NCBI RefSeq assembly: GCF_000003815.2
Contig: NC_049981.1
Coordinates: 28,070,131-28,134,130 of the forward strand
Direction of reading: 5' to 3'
Source: Branchiostoma floridae
Taxonomy: Eukaryota; Chordata; Leptocardii; Amphioxiformes; Branchiostomatidae
Length of the DNA stretch: 64,000 nt
In this document: one piece after another, positions 35,011-46,225 of the stretch
Layout: each line of letters starts with the position of its first letter
How positions within the stretch are numbered: position 1 is the stretch's first letter
Notes under the pieces: generated by a model
Seen by the model: the letters and a program-made list of their open reading frames with translations, nothing else
The model's database searches: none
Told to the model about the DNA's origin: nothing
Translations under genes and position numbers: made by a program

Positions 35011-35544
35011 GCGACAGAGCGTTGGAGCCAGCAAGCCGAGCATTCTCAACACATACGGCAGTTCTTCGCGGCATCGACACTAGACGACAGCCGTCATGGA
35101 GCGCACGGCTTTGGTTTTTTCAGGGAGGCGTGCACGTTTTTGGTGACATCGATTTGAGGCGGGATTCCCCTCAGATATTTTGTCTTTATGTCTGTTGTTG
35201 CTGTTTTGAAGTGTTTGGTTTCCCTCTAATTAGGGATATTTTCTTTTACCGTTGTTGTTTGTAAAGTTTTGCTTGTGTTGACACAGTGACGGCGACACAG
35301 ACCTGGACTATTAAGGAATGCAGTCGTCTAAGGAACCACAGCCTGGCAGCAGCGTTGGCAGTTTCTATCGCTGAGGGGAGTCTCCTTAAATCACGAGGAA
35401 AGAAGGTGTGTTTTGGTCCGTTTTGTACTATATTTTGGAGAAAACAGCGCATGTACGGATCGTTCTCGGTCGCTCCTGCTTGGTGTTTGATGGTTCTTTT
35501 ATACCGTGAGAACACCGAGTAGCGAGGTCCGGAGAGGTTTCGTG

Positions 35545-38440
35545 TTGGCGTGTTTTCTTTTCAGCTGGTGAAACGGCGCGCATGTGCGGGCCTCTGATCG
35601 TTTGTGCTTGGTGTTTGGTGCACTGTTAGTGTGCGATCACTGAGTAACGTTGATCAGAGAGTTTTTCCGCGCATGGCGGGTGTTTTCATGGGGGTGAAAC
35701 GGCGCGCATGTGCGGGCCTCCGATCGTTGGTGCTTGGTGTTTGATGCACTGTTAGGGTGCGATCACTGAGTAGCGTTGATCGGAGAGTCTTTCCGCACAT
35801 GGCGGGTGTTTTCACAGAAATGAAACGGCGCGCATGTGCGGGCTTCTGATTGTGCTCGGTGTTTGCTGCACTGTTCGTGTGCGATCACTGAGTAGCGTTG
35901 ATCAGAGAGTCTTTCCGCACATGGCGGGTGTTTTCATAGCCATAGGAATGGAACGGCGCGCATGTGCGGGCCTCTGATGGTTGGTGCTCGGTGTTTGCTG
36001 CACTGTTTGTGTGCAATCACTGAGTAGCGTTGATCAGAGAGTCTTTCCGCACATGGCGGGTGTTTTCATAGCCATAGGAATGGAACGGCGCGCATGTGCG
36101 GGCTTCTGATCGTTGGTGCACGGTGTTTGTTGTCACTGTTAGTGTGCGATCACTGAGTAGCGTTGATCAGAGAGTCTTTCCGCACATGGCGGGTGTTTTC
36201 ACAGGAATGAAACGACGTGCATGTGCGGGCTTCTGATTGTACTCGGTGTTGGCTGCACAGTTAGTGTGCGATCACTGAGTAGCGTTGATCGGAGAGTCTT
36301 TCCGCACATGGCGGGTGTTTTCACAGAAATGAAACGGTGCGCATGTGCGGGCTTCTGATTGTGCTCGGTGTTTGTTGCACTGTTAGTGTGCGATCACTGA
36401 GTAGCGTTGATCAGAGAGTCTTTCCGCACATGGCGGGTGTTTTCATAGCCATAGGAATGGAACGGCGCGCAGGTGCGGGCCTCTGATGGTTGGTGCTCGG
36501 TGTTTGCTGCACTGTTAGTGTGCAATCACTGAGTAGTGTTGATCGGAGAGTCTTTCCGCACATGGCGGGTGTTTTCACAGAAATGAAACGACGTGCATGT
36601 GCGGGCTTCTGATCGTAGGTGCCCGGTGTTTGTTGCACTGTTAGTGTGCGATCACTGAGTAGCGTTGATCAGAGAGTTTTTCCGCACATGGTGGGTGTTT
36701 TCACAGGAATGAAACGACGTGCATGTGCGGGCTTCTGATTGTACTCGGTGTTGGCTGCACAGTTAGGGTGCGATCATTGAGTAGCGTTGATCGGAGAGTC
36801 TTTTCGCACATGGCGGGGGTTTTCACAGAAATGAAACGGTGCGCATGTGCGGGCTTCTGATTGTGCTCGGTGTTTGTTGCACTGTTACTGTGTGCGATCA
36901 CTGAGTAGCGTTGATCGGAGAGTCTTTCCGCATATGGCGGCTGTTTTCACAGGAATGAAGCGACGCGCAGGTGCGAGCCTCTAATTGTTGGTGCTCGGTG
37001 TTTGCTGCACTGTTAGGGTGCGATCACTGAGTAGCGTTGATCAGAGAGTCTTTCCGCACATGGCGGGTGTTTTCACAGGAATGAAATGGCGTGTATGTGC
37101 GGGCTTCCGATTGTGCTTGGTGTTTGCTGCACTGTTAGTGTGCGATCACTGAGTAGCGTTGATCAGAGAGTCTTTCCGCACATTGTGGGTGTTTTCACAG
37201 GAATGAAATGGCGTGTAGGTGCGGGCTTCTGATTGTGCTTGGTGTTTGCTGCACTGTTAGTGTGCGATCACTGAGTAGCGTTGATCAGAGAGTCTTTCCG
37301 CACATTGTGGGTGTTTTCACAGGAATGAAATGGCGTGTAGGTGCGGGCTTCTGATTGTGCTTGGTGTTTGCTGCACTGTTAGTGTGCGATCACTGAGTAG
37401 CGTGGATCAGAGAGTCTTTCCGCACATTGTGGGTGTTTTCACAGGAATGAAATGGCGTGTATGTGCGGGCTTCCGATTGTGCTTGGTGTTTGTTGCACTG
37501 TTAGTGTGCGATCAATGAGTAAAGTTGGTCAGAGTCTTTCAGCGCATGCCGGGTGTTTTCATAGGGGTGAAATGGCGCGCATGGGCGGGCCTCTGGTCAT
37601 TTGTGCTCGGGGTTTGTTGCACTGTTAGGGTGCGATTACTGAGTAGCGTTGATCAGAGAGTTTTCCCGCGAATGGCAGGTGTGTTCATAGGGAAAAAAGG
37701 GCATGCAGGTGGCAGGTGAGGGCCTCTGATCGTTTGTGCTTGGTGTTTCTTGCACTGTTAGTGTGCGATCACTGAGTAGCGGTGCCGTTGGTCAGAGAGT
37801 ATTTCCGCACTTGGCGGGTGTTTTGACAAGAAGAAAAGGGAACGCATGTTTGGGCCGCTGATCGGCTGTGCTCGGTGTTTGCTGCATGGTTAGTGTGAGT
37901 TCACTGAGTGGCGTTGTTCAGAGAGTCTTTCCGCACGTGGCGGGTGTTTCCAGAGTCCGGAAAGAAAATGGCACGCATGTGCGGGCCACGGATTGTTTGT
38001 GCTTGGTGTTTGCTGCTCTGTTAGTATGCGATCATTGAGTAGCGTTGATCAGAGAGTTTTTCCGCGCATGACGGGTGTTTCATAGGAAGAAGATGTCATG
38101 CGAGTTTCTAGATCTGGTCGTTTGTGCTTGGTATTGGCTGCACGGTTGATAGTGTGCAATTGCTGAGTAGCGTTGGTCAGAGAGTCTGATCGCACACGGC
38201 GGGTGTTTTCACAGGGAGAAAATGGTACGCGTGTGCGGGCTGCTGATGGTGCTGGGCGTTGGCTGCATTGTTAGTGGGTACTTAGTGGGACTCATAGGAG
38301 TAGCGTGAGTCAGAGAGTCTGCGTCCTTTGCACATAGCGGGCGTTTTCACAGAAAGGAAATGGCGCGCATGTGTGGGTTTCTGGTCGTTCGTGCGTCGTG
38401 TTTGCTGCACTCAGTGTTAGTGTGCGATCACTGCGTGACT
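35545..38440. repeat. 122-bp minisatellite, about 23 copies
   Basis: The anchor GTGCGATCACTGAGTAGCG recurs at about 35631, 35757, 35879, 36011, 36144, 36266, 36388, 36520 and onward to about 38421. Spacing is mostly 122 bp; some units are 132-133 bp owing to a TAGCCATAGGAATGG-type insertion. Each unit also contains TCTTTCCGCACATGGCGGGT and GCGCGCATGTGCGGGC. Units in the centre (36900-37500) are most alike; both ends are degenerate. Short frames on either strand are by-products. Confidence 0.95.
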
Positions 38441-38865
38441 AGTGGCGGTCAGGGAGCCTCTAATCGCGTATGATGGGAGTTTCATGCTCGGAAACGGCAC
38501 TCGTGTATTGGGGTCCAGTGGTTTGGGCTGGGATGTTTGTGGTCACTCTAAAGTGGTTAAAGACGGGGTACCGGTGAATAAAGAATCTTTGTACATGGTG
38601 CGTTTGCATCCTGGCGAAGGAATCAGCGCGCATGTGCGGGCCTCTAGTTATTCGTGCCTGGTGGTTGCTGGCACTGTGAGGGTGCAAAACTGAGTTTGGT
38701 GGCAGAGTGTCGCCCTGCAGAGGACGGTTGTTCATGGCGAGAAAATGGCAGGTTTTGCTCGTTTCGGAAGAATGAATGTGAGAGTATATGTCAGATGAGA
38801 TATCTTGACGGACAAGGGGGAAATTCTTTGATTACTTCGACGGTTTTGAGGCCAGTGAAATGAGG

Positions 38866-39434
38866 GAATATGAATGAATGAAAGACCTTTATTGTACATT
38901 CATGCCTCGACGGGCTAGGTACAGGTCACTGATAACAGGCATGACTGATAACAGAATAACAAACATATGAAAAAAACAACAGGATACAATTTAACTAGTT
39001 GAAGGTACTAAGCTAACAGGATGGTCGACATCTTCTCGCTTCTTTGTACAGGTGTAGATATAAGAACATATAATGTTTGATATACAGGGTTTGTCTAGGC
39101 GCATCAAAAATAGAAATTTATCCGTTGCATTAAGATGTTCAAAATATGGGAACTCTTTTCTGATATATTCATAAAGCACAATCCGTTCATTATGGTACAA
39201 TTTACAGTGTAAAATAAAATGCTGTTCATCTTCTACATGTTGTAGATCACAAAATTGGCAGACTCTATGCTGCAGAGGGGTGCGGTTGTGCCTTCCAGTT
39301 TCGATATGTAACTTGTGGCAACTAATCCGGAGTTTAGTGATAGCTACTCTGTGCTGTATGTTTTTCACCATCAGATATTCTTCTTCTTTATAAATAGTCT
39401 TGAATAATCTATAGGTTCGTAATTTGTTACCGAA
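38866..39434 (-). mobile_element. 5'-truncated LINE with zinc-knuckle C-terminus
   Basis: The minus-strand frame from about 39434 to the TAA at 38991 reads NKLRTYRLFKTIYKEEEYL, then ITKLRISCHKLHIETGRH and the zinc-knuckle C-Q-F-C-(14)-H-F-I-L-H-C. LYHNER and a hydrophobic tail follow. This is the end of an ORF2 protein of the CR1/L2-like LINE group. The 3'UTR continues to about 38876, containing AATAAAGG, and ends in an (ATTC)n tail. The reverse transcriptase and endonuclease are missing. Inserted within the large element. A second 3' end of the family lies at 30409. Confidence 0.8.
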
Positions 39435-39759
39435 AGAAAGAAAGAAAGAGTGGACGCCTTTCGAGTTTTATTAGAATGGGTGAAAGGGGTAAGATAAGAG
39501 AGGGTGTTTGAAGTTACGTGAGAAGGTGAGGTAGAGAGAAAATGGAGAATAAGGGAGGGGGTAAGAGATGTGAAATGTTGAAGTAGAGAGAACTTCAATG
39601 ATAAGGAAGGGGGTAAAGTATAGGAGTTAGAGAATGTGTAGATTTATGAAGTAACAAGTTAGCATGGGGATAAGGTGAAGGTAAGCGACTTCGGCGCTAT
39701 CCCCATAACTTAATCACATATGAAGGATGATCCAATGAGTGCGCAGTGTGGATAGGAAA

Positions 39760-40106
39760 CTATCTTCACTGTGCGCTCATTGGTTGATCCTGAATCACAT
39801 GATTCTCACAACCATATAAGTACAAGGGATGATCACCCTACTGCCTCTTGTTGGATTCATCCGCAACGCCGAGGAGCGCGTGGTGAGGTCGACCCAGGAA
39901 GTAACAGCTGGAGGGAGATTTGATGGGAAACAGGGTTTTCCCGAGGAGGGGATTTGTCAGAAACCGACCCACCCACCCACCCTCCTTTATATTCGTGTAC
40001 AGCTGGCAAGGGTTCCGTCTTCGCCGCGCGACTTCGGCGCTATCCCCATAACTTAATCACATATGAAGGATGATCCAATGAGTGCGCAGTGTGGATAGGA
40101 AACTAT
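39760..40106. mobile_element. 347-bp element with the same ends (A2...B2)
   Basis: Shares its first 115 bp exactly with the left end of the large element and its last 79 bp exactly with that element's right end. The 153-bp middle (39875-40027) has no match I can see to the body of the large element. The ends are imperfect inverted repeats. It overlaps the preceding B1 by CTAT (39760-39763). It reads either as a short deletion derivative inserted next to its relative, or as the right-hand A2-B2 part of a split-direct-repeat retroelement. Confidence 0.7.
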
Positions 40107-40119
40107 ATGCGGGATCATG

Positions 40120-41490
40120 AGGCCCCGCTTATGAATATTAATTAGCCTTTGGCCTCCTCTTCGCTGATTGGCTAGGTCTTTGATTCAATTAACTCTCCGG
40201 CTAACGCGCACAGGTGTGGCTCTGTGCGGGGTCACGGAAGGTCACGTCAGGAGGCCAAAAGAAAACAAATTTCCCCTCAGAAAAGTGCCAAAATTAATCA
40301 TTTTAAAGTTGTTTATGTCAAAAATTTTACTTGAATCTTGTTACCAAGTATCTAATGCCTATCTATACCAAATTTCAGGTCATTTAATTGTAATACCAGG
40401 GTACAGGAGCCAAAAGTGTCCTTTTTTGGTCAAAAATTGGCCAAAAATCGCAAAAATAAGCATTTTGTTACACTGTACACCAAAAGTGTTATTGAATTTA
40501 TATGAAGGGATTATCAAGGCACATCTGTGTCAAATTTCAGCTCATTCGGTTGCAATACCAAGGTACAGGAGCCAAAAGTGTCCTTTTTTGGTCAAAAATT
40601 GGTCAAAAAATCGCAAAAAAAAAGCATTTTGTTGTACTGTACACCAAAAGTGTTATTGAATTTATATGGGGGCATTATCAAGGCACATTTCTGTCAAATT
40701 TCAGCTCATTTGGTTGTAATACCAGGGAACAGGGGCCAAAAGTGTCCTTTTTTGGTCAAAAATTGGTCAAAAAATCGCAAAAATAAACATTTTGTTGTAC
40801 TGTACACCAAAAGTGTTATTGAATTTATATGAAGGGATTATCAAGGCACATCTGTGTCAAATTTCAGCTCATTCGGTTGCAATACCAAGGTACAGGAGCC
40901 AAAAGTGTCCTTTTTTGGTCAAAAATTGGTCAAAAAATCGCAAAAAAAAGCATTTTGTTGTACTGTACACCAAAAGTGTTATTGAATTTATATGGGGGCA
41001 TTATCAAGGCACATTTCTGTCAAATTTCAGCTCATTTGGTTGTAATACCAGGGAACAGGGGCCAAAAGTGTCCTTTTTTGGTCAAAAATTGGTCAAAAAA
41101 TCGCAAAAATAAACATTTTGTTGTACTGTACACCAAAAGTGTTATCGAATTTATATGGGGGCATTATCAAGGCACATCTCTGTCAAATTTCAGCTCATTT
41201 GGTTGTAATACCAGGGTACAGGGGCCAAAATATACAGTTTTGGTCTAAAATTGACCAAAAAATCTCAATAAAATCATTTTAGAGGCAGATATGAAAAAAC
41301 TGAGAAAAATGCATCAAGGTATTGGCCCATTCTACCCCTGTGCCAAATTTCAGATCATTCGGTCCAGGAACGGCGGAGATGAATCACTTTGAAGATTTGA
41401 CAGGAGAAAGAAGAAGAAGAAGAAAGAAAGAAAGAAGAAACATTACGAATACAATATATTTCACCATACTATGTATGGCTGAAATATAAT
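40120..41490 (+). repeat. X repeat, right copy, with internal tandem array and (AAG)n tail
   Basis: Starts CCCCGCTTATGAATATTAAT like the left copy at 32805. Between its TACCAGGGTACAGG word and its end lies the 163-bp array. It closes with a CAAATTTCAGATCATTCGGT block, then GAAGATTTGACAGGAG, an (AAG)/(AAAG) tract at 41407-41435 and ATACAATATATTTCACC. The purine tail suggests a retroposed, non-autonomous element. The 94-163-codon frames within it are by-products of the repeats. Confidence 0.65.
40405..41235 (+). repeat. 163-bp tandem array with 327-bp higher-order period
   Basis: CCAAAAGTGTCC words occur at about 40410, 40572, 40736, 40899 and 41062, and a variant at 41225, giving a 162-164 bp period. 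Alternate units match better than neighbours: those with GGGATTATCAAGGCACATCT alternate with those with GGGGCATTATCAAGGC. A 327-bp dimer (40502-40828) is repeated almost exactly at 40829-41155. Confidence 0.92.
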
Positions 41491-41494
41491 AATT

Positions 41495-43990
41495 CCATCG
41501 GGTGCTACAAAGGTATATATCTTCTTATATATGCAGTAGTATAATATGTGTAATATTTCTTGTCACATCATGATTATTCTAGTGTCAACCCTAACTTCAC
41601 TAGAATGATGTTCTTATACCGATTTAGCGGAACTGTCAAAATAAGACGTATTTCCATTTGGCCTGTTATAAATCCCCAAAGATTAAAGCTCCAAATCTAC
41701 GAAAGGATTCCAACAGGAGGACAGTCAAGTTACTCCGCGCGTGTGCGTGGGTGTGTACAGGGAAATGCTCACAGTAGCTGCAAGGCTCGGTCCTGCTTCT
41801 ATATTCTTTATCGCCAAGCTGATTATCACCTTCAAAAGCTGCGAGGGTGGAAAGCTCCAGGCAGACACTTAAGACACATGAGATACAGTTGCTGCCAATC
41901 ATGGAGGAGCGACATCGGTGCACACGCCGCTTGCCTCCCGGGAATATCTTCCGCTCTATCGGTGTCTACTCCCACACGAGGTTTTCGTAACAATAATGAA
42001 ACTAGCGGGACCTGCCTACAGATCAGCCGGAGGTCAGGAAGTCTTAGAACCAGAAGTTAAAGCTAAAGTAATTCGCAGTCTTCTGCAGCGGCGTCTATTT
42101 TTTTGGGCACACCAAGAATTCCCTTTCCTAGCATAGAAAACCCATTTTGAAAATCGCTTCCCCAGAATAAAAAACGCCTCCACTCCAGAGGTCTGCGAAG
42201 AAGACTACTACAGTACAAGTTTTCTGATTGAATAGGGCAACTTGACGAACACAGCCTGTGCGGATCGTGGCTGACCAAAAGCTTGAGCCACGTGAGGTCA
42301 GAGTTCGAGGCCATTAAGTAGCCACTCCAATACTTCCTTTGATCATAAGCAAAGTAAGTGTGACAGCTCTGCCTATTTGTGATAAGAAGATTGAAAAGTC
42401 ACCAGCTGATGGGACAGACTACCTCCCGGCAAGCTCTATTTCCTTTGAATATTTAACTATGATCATGAGATGCTGCTAGGTCTCTAGCGATCTCTAACGA
42501 GCACATGCTGTTAACACACGTACACATACCATGCACATGACAGATTAATTAGGGTTACTCAGTATTGGACAGTTATACTGCTTGATTCACAGGCATGCTT
42601 AATTAAAACCCTTTGCTGCAAAAGCGCACACATATAATACTGTACTTTTTGTCGTGTTAATAAAGCTTATCTTGTCTAGTATGTGATATGGCACAGTTTA
42701 AGAAATTTGCCCCTTCCTTGGCAATACGGGGCGTGACAAAGATGACAGTTCCTGTACAAGCAGATGTACCAGTGGCAGGCGGGTAGATATGGGCCCAAAC
42801 AATCTCCATTTGGTGGAGATTGTTTCGGACCATGACGACACGCCAGCTACTAGGAGATAAATGTACTTCCAATGTCAACCTCATCGACGACGCGCTAAGC
42901 AGAAGCTGCTTTCCTACTTTTTGCCTTAGCCCTGATTCAATTCAACAATGCTGAGATTTGATTGATCATGATACTTAGTATTAGGCTAAGCTTATGCAAA
43001 AAAAGACATGGGTTAAAGAGTCTATTGAAGTTATGGTTTAGCTACCTCGTGTTTGCAAACGTGTTGGTAGAATGGCGTGATAAGACAGTCAAGACGAACC
43101 AATGAATGAATCTGGATAAGTCATTTTTCTATGTTGAAAATTACCGTTCAACTTTGATCCGTAATGGCCTCTACCGACAAAAATGAATATCCAAGTCATT
43201 AATGAATAAATAAATGATTTATTCGCCTTAAACCTTGGCAACCATGCGGATGACATACGTTTTATTTATACAAATGTTAAAATCTACTTAATTTTACACA
43301 AAATAAACTGCAATCAAAGTAAGTAACTTAGTTACCAAAATACTGCGATTGATTTAAACAGTCATTTATGTTACAGTTGAAACGTGTTATTCTCGTTGTT
43401 CAACAGTTCTTATTTAAAAAAAAAGAAACAATTAATTGAGTCTAATGGGTGCATTCGTGTGCTCTTTGAAGCTGATTGGGCTATTTAGTTAGTTAGACCC
43501 TTTGGGGCAGGGTTATCGACATGTGGTTATTTCAACCGTAATGATATATCCCCACAGGTATCACTGTGGGGCAGGGAGACGGGGACGGAAATTTGAGTTT
43601 AAGCACACGCTTGCTGAGACATATCCGCCGCACCCCCTTTAGACATTTACGCAAGTCATTATTTCTAGTACATGAAAAAGGGTGAAAATACCATCGGTCG
43701 TGTAGTCAAAATTACTCCAATAACGTCGGTTTATGGTGGGAGTGTTGTTTATAAGCCCACGCTGGTGTGCAGGCTTTGACGTGATTAACCAACACCTGAA
43801 GCCTAAATATTACACAGAGAAGGACTTGTGTCCGCTTCATTGATCACCATATAGTGATTGTCTATCTATTCTATGCCTGCTCACACTATCATCGACCCTC
43901 GGTCTTATTTAATGGTGAAGTGAAGTGAAGATCGCCGAAGTGAGTTTGACTAATCTATTTTTCGCCCGAAAATCGGCACATTAAGTGGAG
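41495..43990. other. Intergenic, no gene recognised
   Basis: A 166-codon frame at 41560-42060 and an overlapping one at 41918-42136 show no domain, signal or splice support. A small hairpin is listed at 42797. The rest is unassigned. Confidence 0.4.
42797..42825. repeat. 11-bp perfect inverted repeat
   Basis: AAACAATCTCC pairs with GGAGATTGTTT across a 7-base loop (ATTTGGT). Small hairpin, role unknown. Confidence 0.8.
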
Positions 43991-43994
43991 CTCA

Positions 43995-44240
43995 GTAAAG
44001 CCCATCTTACACACAGCTGACCATGGCCTCCTGACCACATCAGCCCTCCCCCAACCATGACTGGGAGTTGGTTGTGAGCAAGGTAAACTGTGGTTGGCTG
44101 TCTGCTGGTCGGCTGTGCGGCCCTAATGTTCTAGAGTGTTTGAAATTGTATTGGGGGTGGTCGGGAGGTCTGAAAAGGTTCGGGGACTGGTCGACGTGTG
44201 GTTGGGAGTAAGCCATCAGTGACCGCGGGGTGGTTTGAAG
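43995..44240 (+). repeat. R2 dispersed repeat copy
   Basis: AAAGCCCATCTTACACACAG, CTGACCATGGCCTCCTGACC, a CCATGACTGGGAGTTGG block and GTTGTGAGCAAGGTAAACTG correspond in order to the 16776 copy. Further GGTCGG-rich words around 44510-44580 may be part of the same element. Confidence 0.5.
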
Positions 44241-45822
44241 TCAAATTTGTCACCACGCCACTACATATGAATCACTCAGAGTCATAAATGAAACTTTCCT
44301 AAGTCATTTGCAACCGAGGCGACTACACTACTAGAGCGTGAGCCAAACACGGCACGCAACCTGAAACACAGAAATACCGTAGATGCTGTGGTAATTAAAG
44401 CTTCACTGCAACTGTGATACCAATTGGATCTCCCGGAGAAGTTTACATTACATTATGGATCATTTTGAGAGATCGAACAGAGATGAGAGAGAACATTTAA
44501 GAGACTTAGAAATCGGTCGGGAATCAGTTAGGGGGAGTCGGCTAGAGGTCGGGATGGTTGGGAGTGGTAGGTTACAAGCATACCGTTAACGTCGGAAGTA
44601 GGTTGTGTATTGGATGTGAGATGATTAATAAAACATTGCCGCTAAAGATATGGTCTAAAAATGTCAGAATGCTAACAGCTACCACCAATCTTGCTTAAAT
44701 GAAAGTGTTGATTGCATGTATAAGAGGAGCTTTTATGGCTGACTGGTTGATTTCCTCCGGATTTAGCAGTTTCTCGTGTTATTCCCTGTGCATAAGGGTG
44801 TTAAATCAGGGTCCCTTCTGCCTCGTAGAAACACGCCAGGAAAGAAGTTTGAAAGAAAACTGGTCTCTGTTAAGATTTGATTTTGGGGGCGTCTTCTCTC
44901 GTCCATATAGAGGCATTTTTGTGGATTAACATCTTCCCAATCGGCTGTACAGATAGCTTATGAATACTAGTACCATGAGCAAGACCCGTACTGGAGGTTT
45001 TATGTAACATTTCCTCATCTGCTTGCTGATTGCGATGAAGATGACAACGACACTTTCTTTAATGTTGGGTAGGTAAAGTTTTCTACAACGCACCAACACA
45101 GATGACAGATGTTTTCGGATGATTTTTTAAACCTTTTCACATACATGTGTTGTTTCTTTCTGTTCTGAATACACAGAATAAGGCATTCATTATTCCACCA
45201 TGTTCTATCAATTCGATCCAAGGCCTTTTAATGGCAGTATGATTTAATCTTTAGAATCTAAGCATCTTACATGTTAGTAGGCTGAAGTTATCTTTCCCCG
45301 TACGCTCTCATGATTTATGGAGTTTCCAAAGCTTGTCTTTTATAAATCGACTTTACGTGGTTTTTGCGGCTTGGCAACTGATCCTAAAATATCTAGGATC
45401 AGTGATGTATGGCTGTAGATACTCTACAAATGCAATGGTTGATGATGAGCTTTTGTTGGTGGCCTTTCTCAGGAGACTATTTTTGTCGCGGCTTTTAGTG
45501 TTTACTGTGATTGAAGAGTCGGTCGCTAGCTAGATTGACCGATCTTCATCTCTAGATCTACGACATACATAACTACATATTTCGGCCGAAACGTCAGCTA
45601 CAACCCATCCTACTGGGCCACCGAGTGATTCGAAAAAGCACTCAACAAATTCAATTGACAAAACAGATCTTGTTACCCTTTGTATGTTTTATTGTCTTTT
45701 CAGTCATACTTTTACATTCTGCATTGAATTCCAGTCATGAATTCAAGGGTTACATAAATCTGTTTCAGATCGCAGCGAAATGGCATCCACATCTGACGGG
45801 GACGGACATGAGGTATGGGGAA
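44241..45822. other. Intergenic, no gene recognised
   Basis: Short frames only. The stretch 45655-45710 (TTACCCTTTGTATGTTTTAT, then GTCTTTTCAGTCATACTTTT) recurs in diverged form at 26395, 58213 and 60930, so it belongs to a dispersed repeat. Confidence 0.4.
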
Positions 45823-46225
45823 CTGTTTGTTACCACCGGCTCTATGTACGGCTGTTTGTTACCACAGGCTCTATGTACGGCTGTTTGTTACCACCGGCTC
45901 TATGTACGGTTGGTTGTTACCACAGGCTCTATGTACGGCTGTTTGTTACCACTGGCTCTATGTACGGCTGTTTGTTACCACCGGCTCTATGTACGACTGT
46001 TTGTTACCACCGGCTCTATGTACGTCTGTTTGTTACCACCGGCTCTATGTACGGCTGTTTGTTACCACCGGCTCTATGTACGACTGTTTGTTACCACCGG
46101 CTCTATGTACGGCTGTTTGTTACCACCGGCTCTATGTACGGCTATTGTTACCACAGGCTCTATGTACGGCTGTTTGTTACCACAGGCTCTATGTACGGCT
46201 GTTTGTTACCACCGGCTCTATGTAC
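45823..46225. repeat. 29-bp minisatellite, 14 copies
   Basis: The word GGCTCTATGTAC occurs 14 times from 45838 to 46214 with a 29-bp step, except one 28-bp unit (46128-46155, one base lost). The rest of the unit is GGCTGTTTGTTACCACC with a few variants. No forward frame contains a stop, so all three frames stay open across the array. None has a credible start or splice context, and I do not call a protein. Confidence 0.97.

Larger units (their letters stand above)
33414..39763. mobile_element. Large non-autonomous element with inverted ends (A1...B1)
   Basis: The left end (CTATCTTCACTGTGCGCTCA, 33414) and the right end (GAGTGCGCAGTGTGGATAG, ending 39755) are about 31-bp imperfect inverted repeats. 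The first 115 bp (A1, 33414-33528) are identical to 39760-39874. The last 79 bp (B1, 39685-39763) are identical to 40028-40106. No transposase, tyrosine recombinase or reverse transcriptase is visible inside. Contents are four degenerate tandem units (33672-35010), a 122-bp minisatellite (35545-38440) and a LINE insertion (38866-39434). A TATA-like ATATAAGTA at about 33472 sits inside A1. A 179-codon frame at 33425-33964 covers A1 and unit 1 but has no domain. It could be a DIRS/Ngaro-type derivative or a long TIR element. Confidence 0.6.

Noticed and set aside
35545-38440. CRISPR-like appearance of regularly spaced words
   Set aside because: The spacers between anchor words are themselves repeated; it is a tandem minisatellite in a eukaryotic genome.
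41560-42060. 166-codon plus-strand frame
   Set aside because: Arg/Ser-rich composition with no recognisable motif and an overlapping second frame; no splice or start support.
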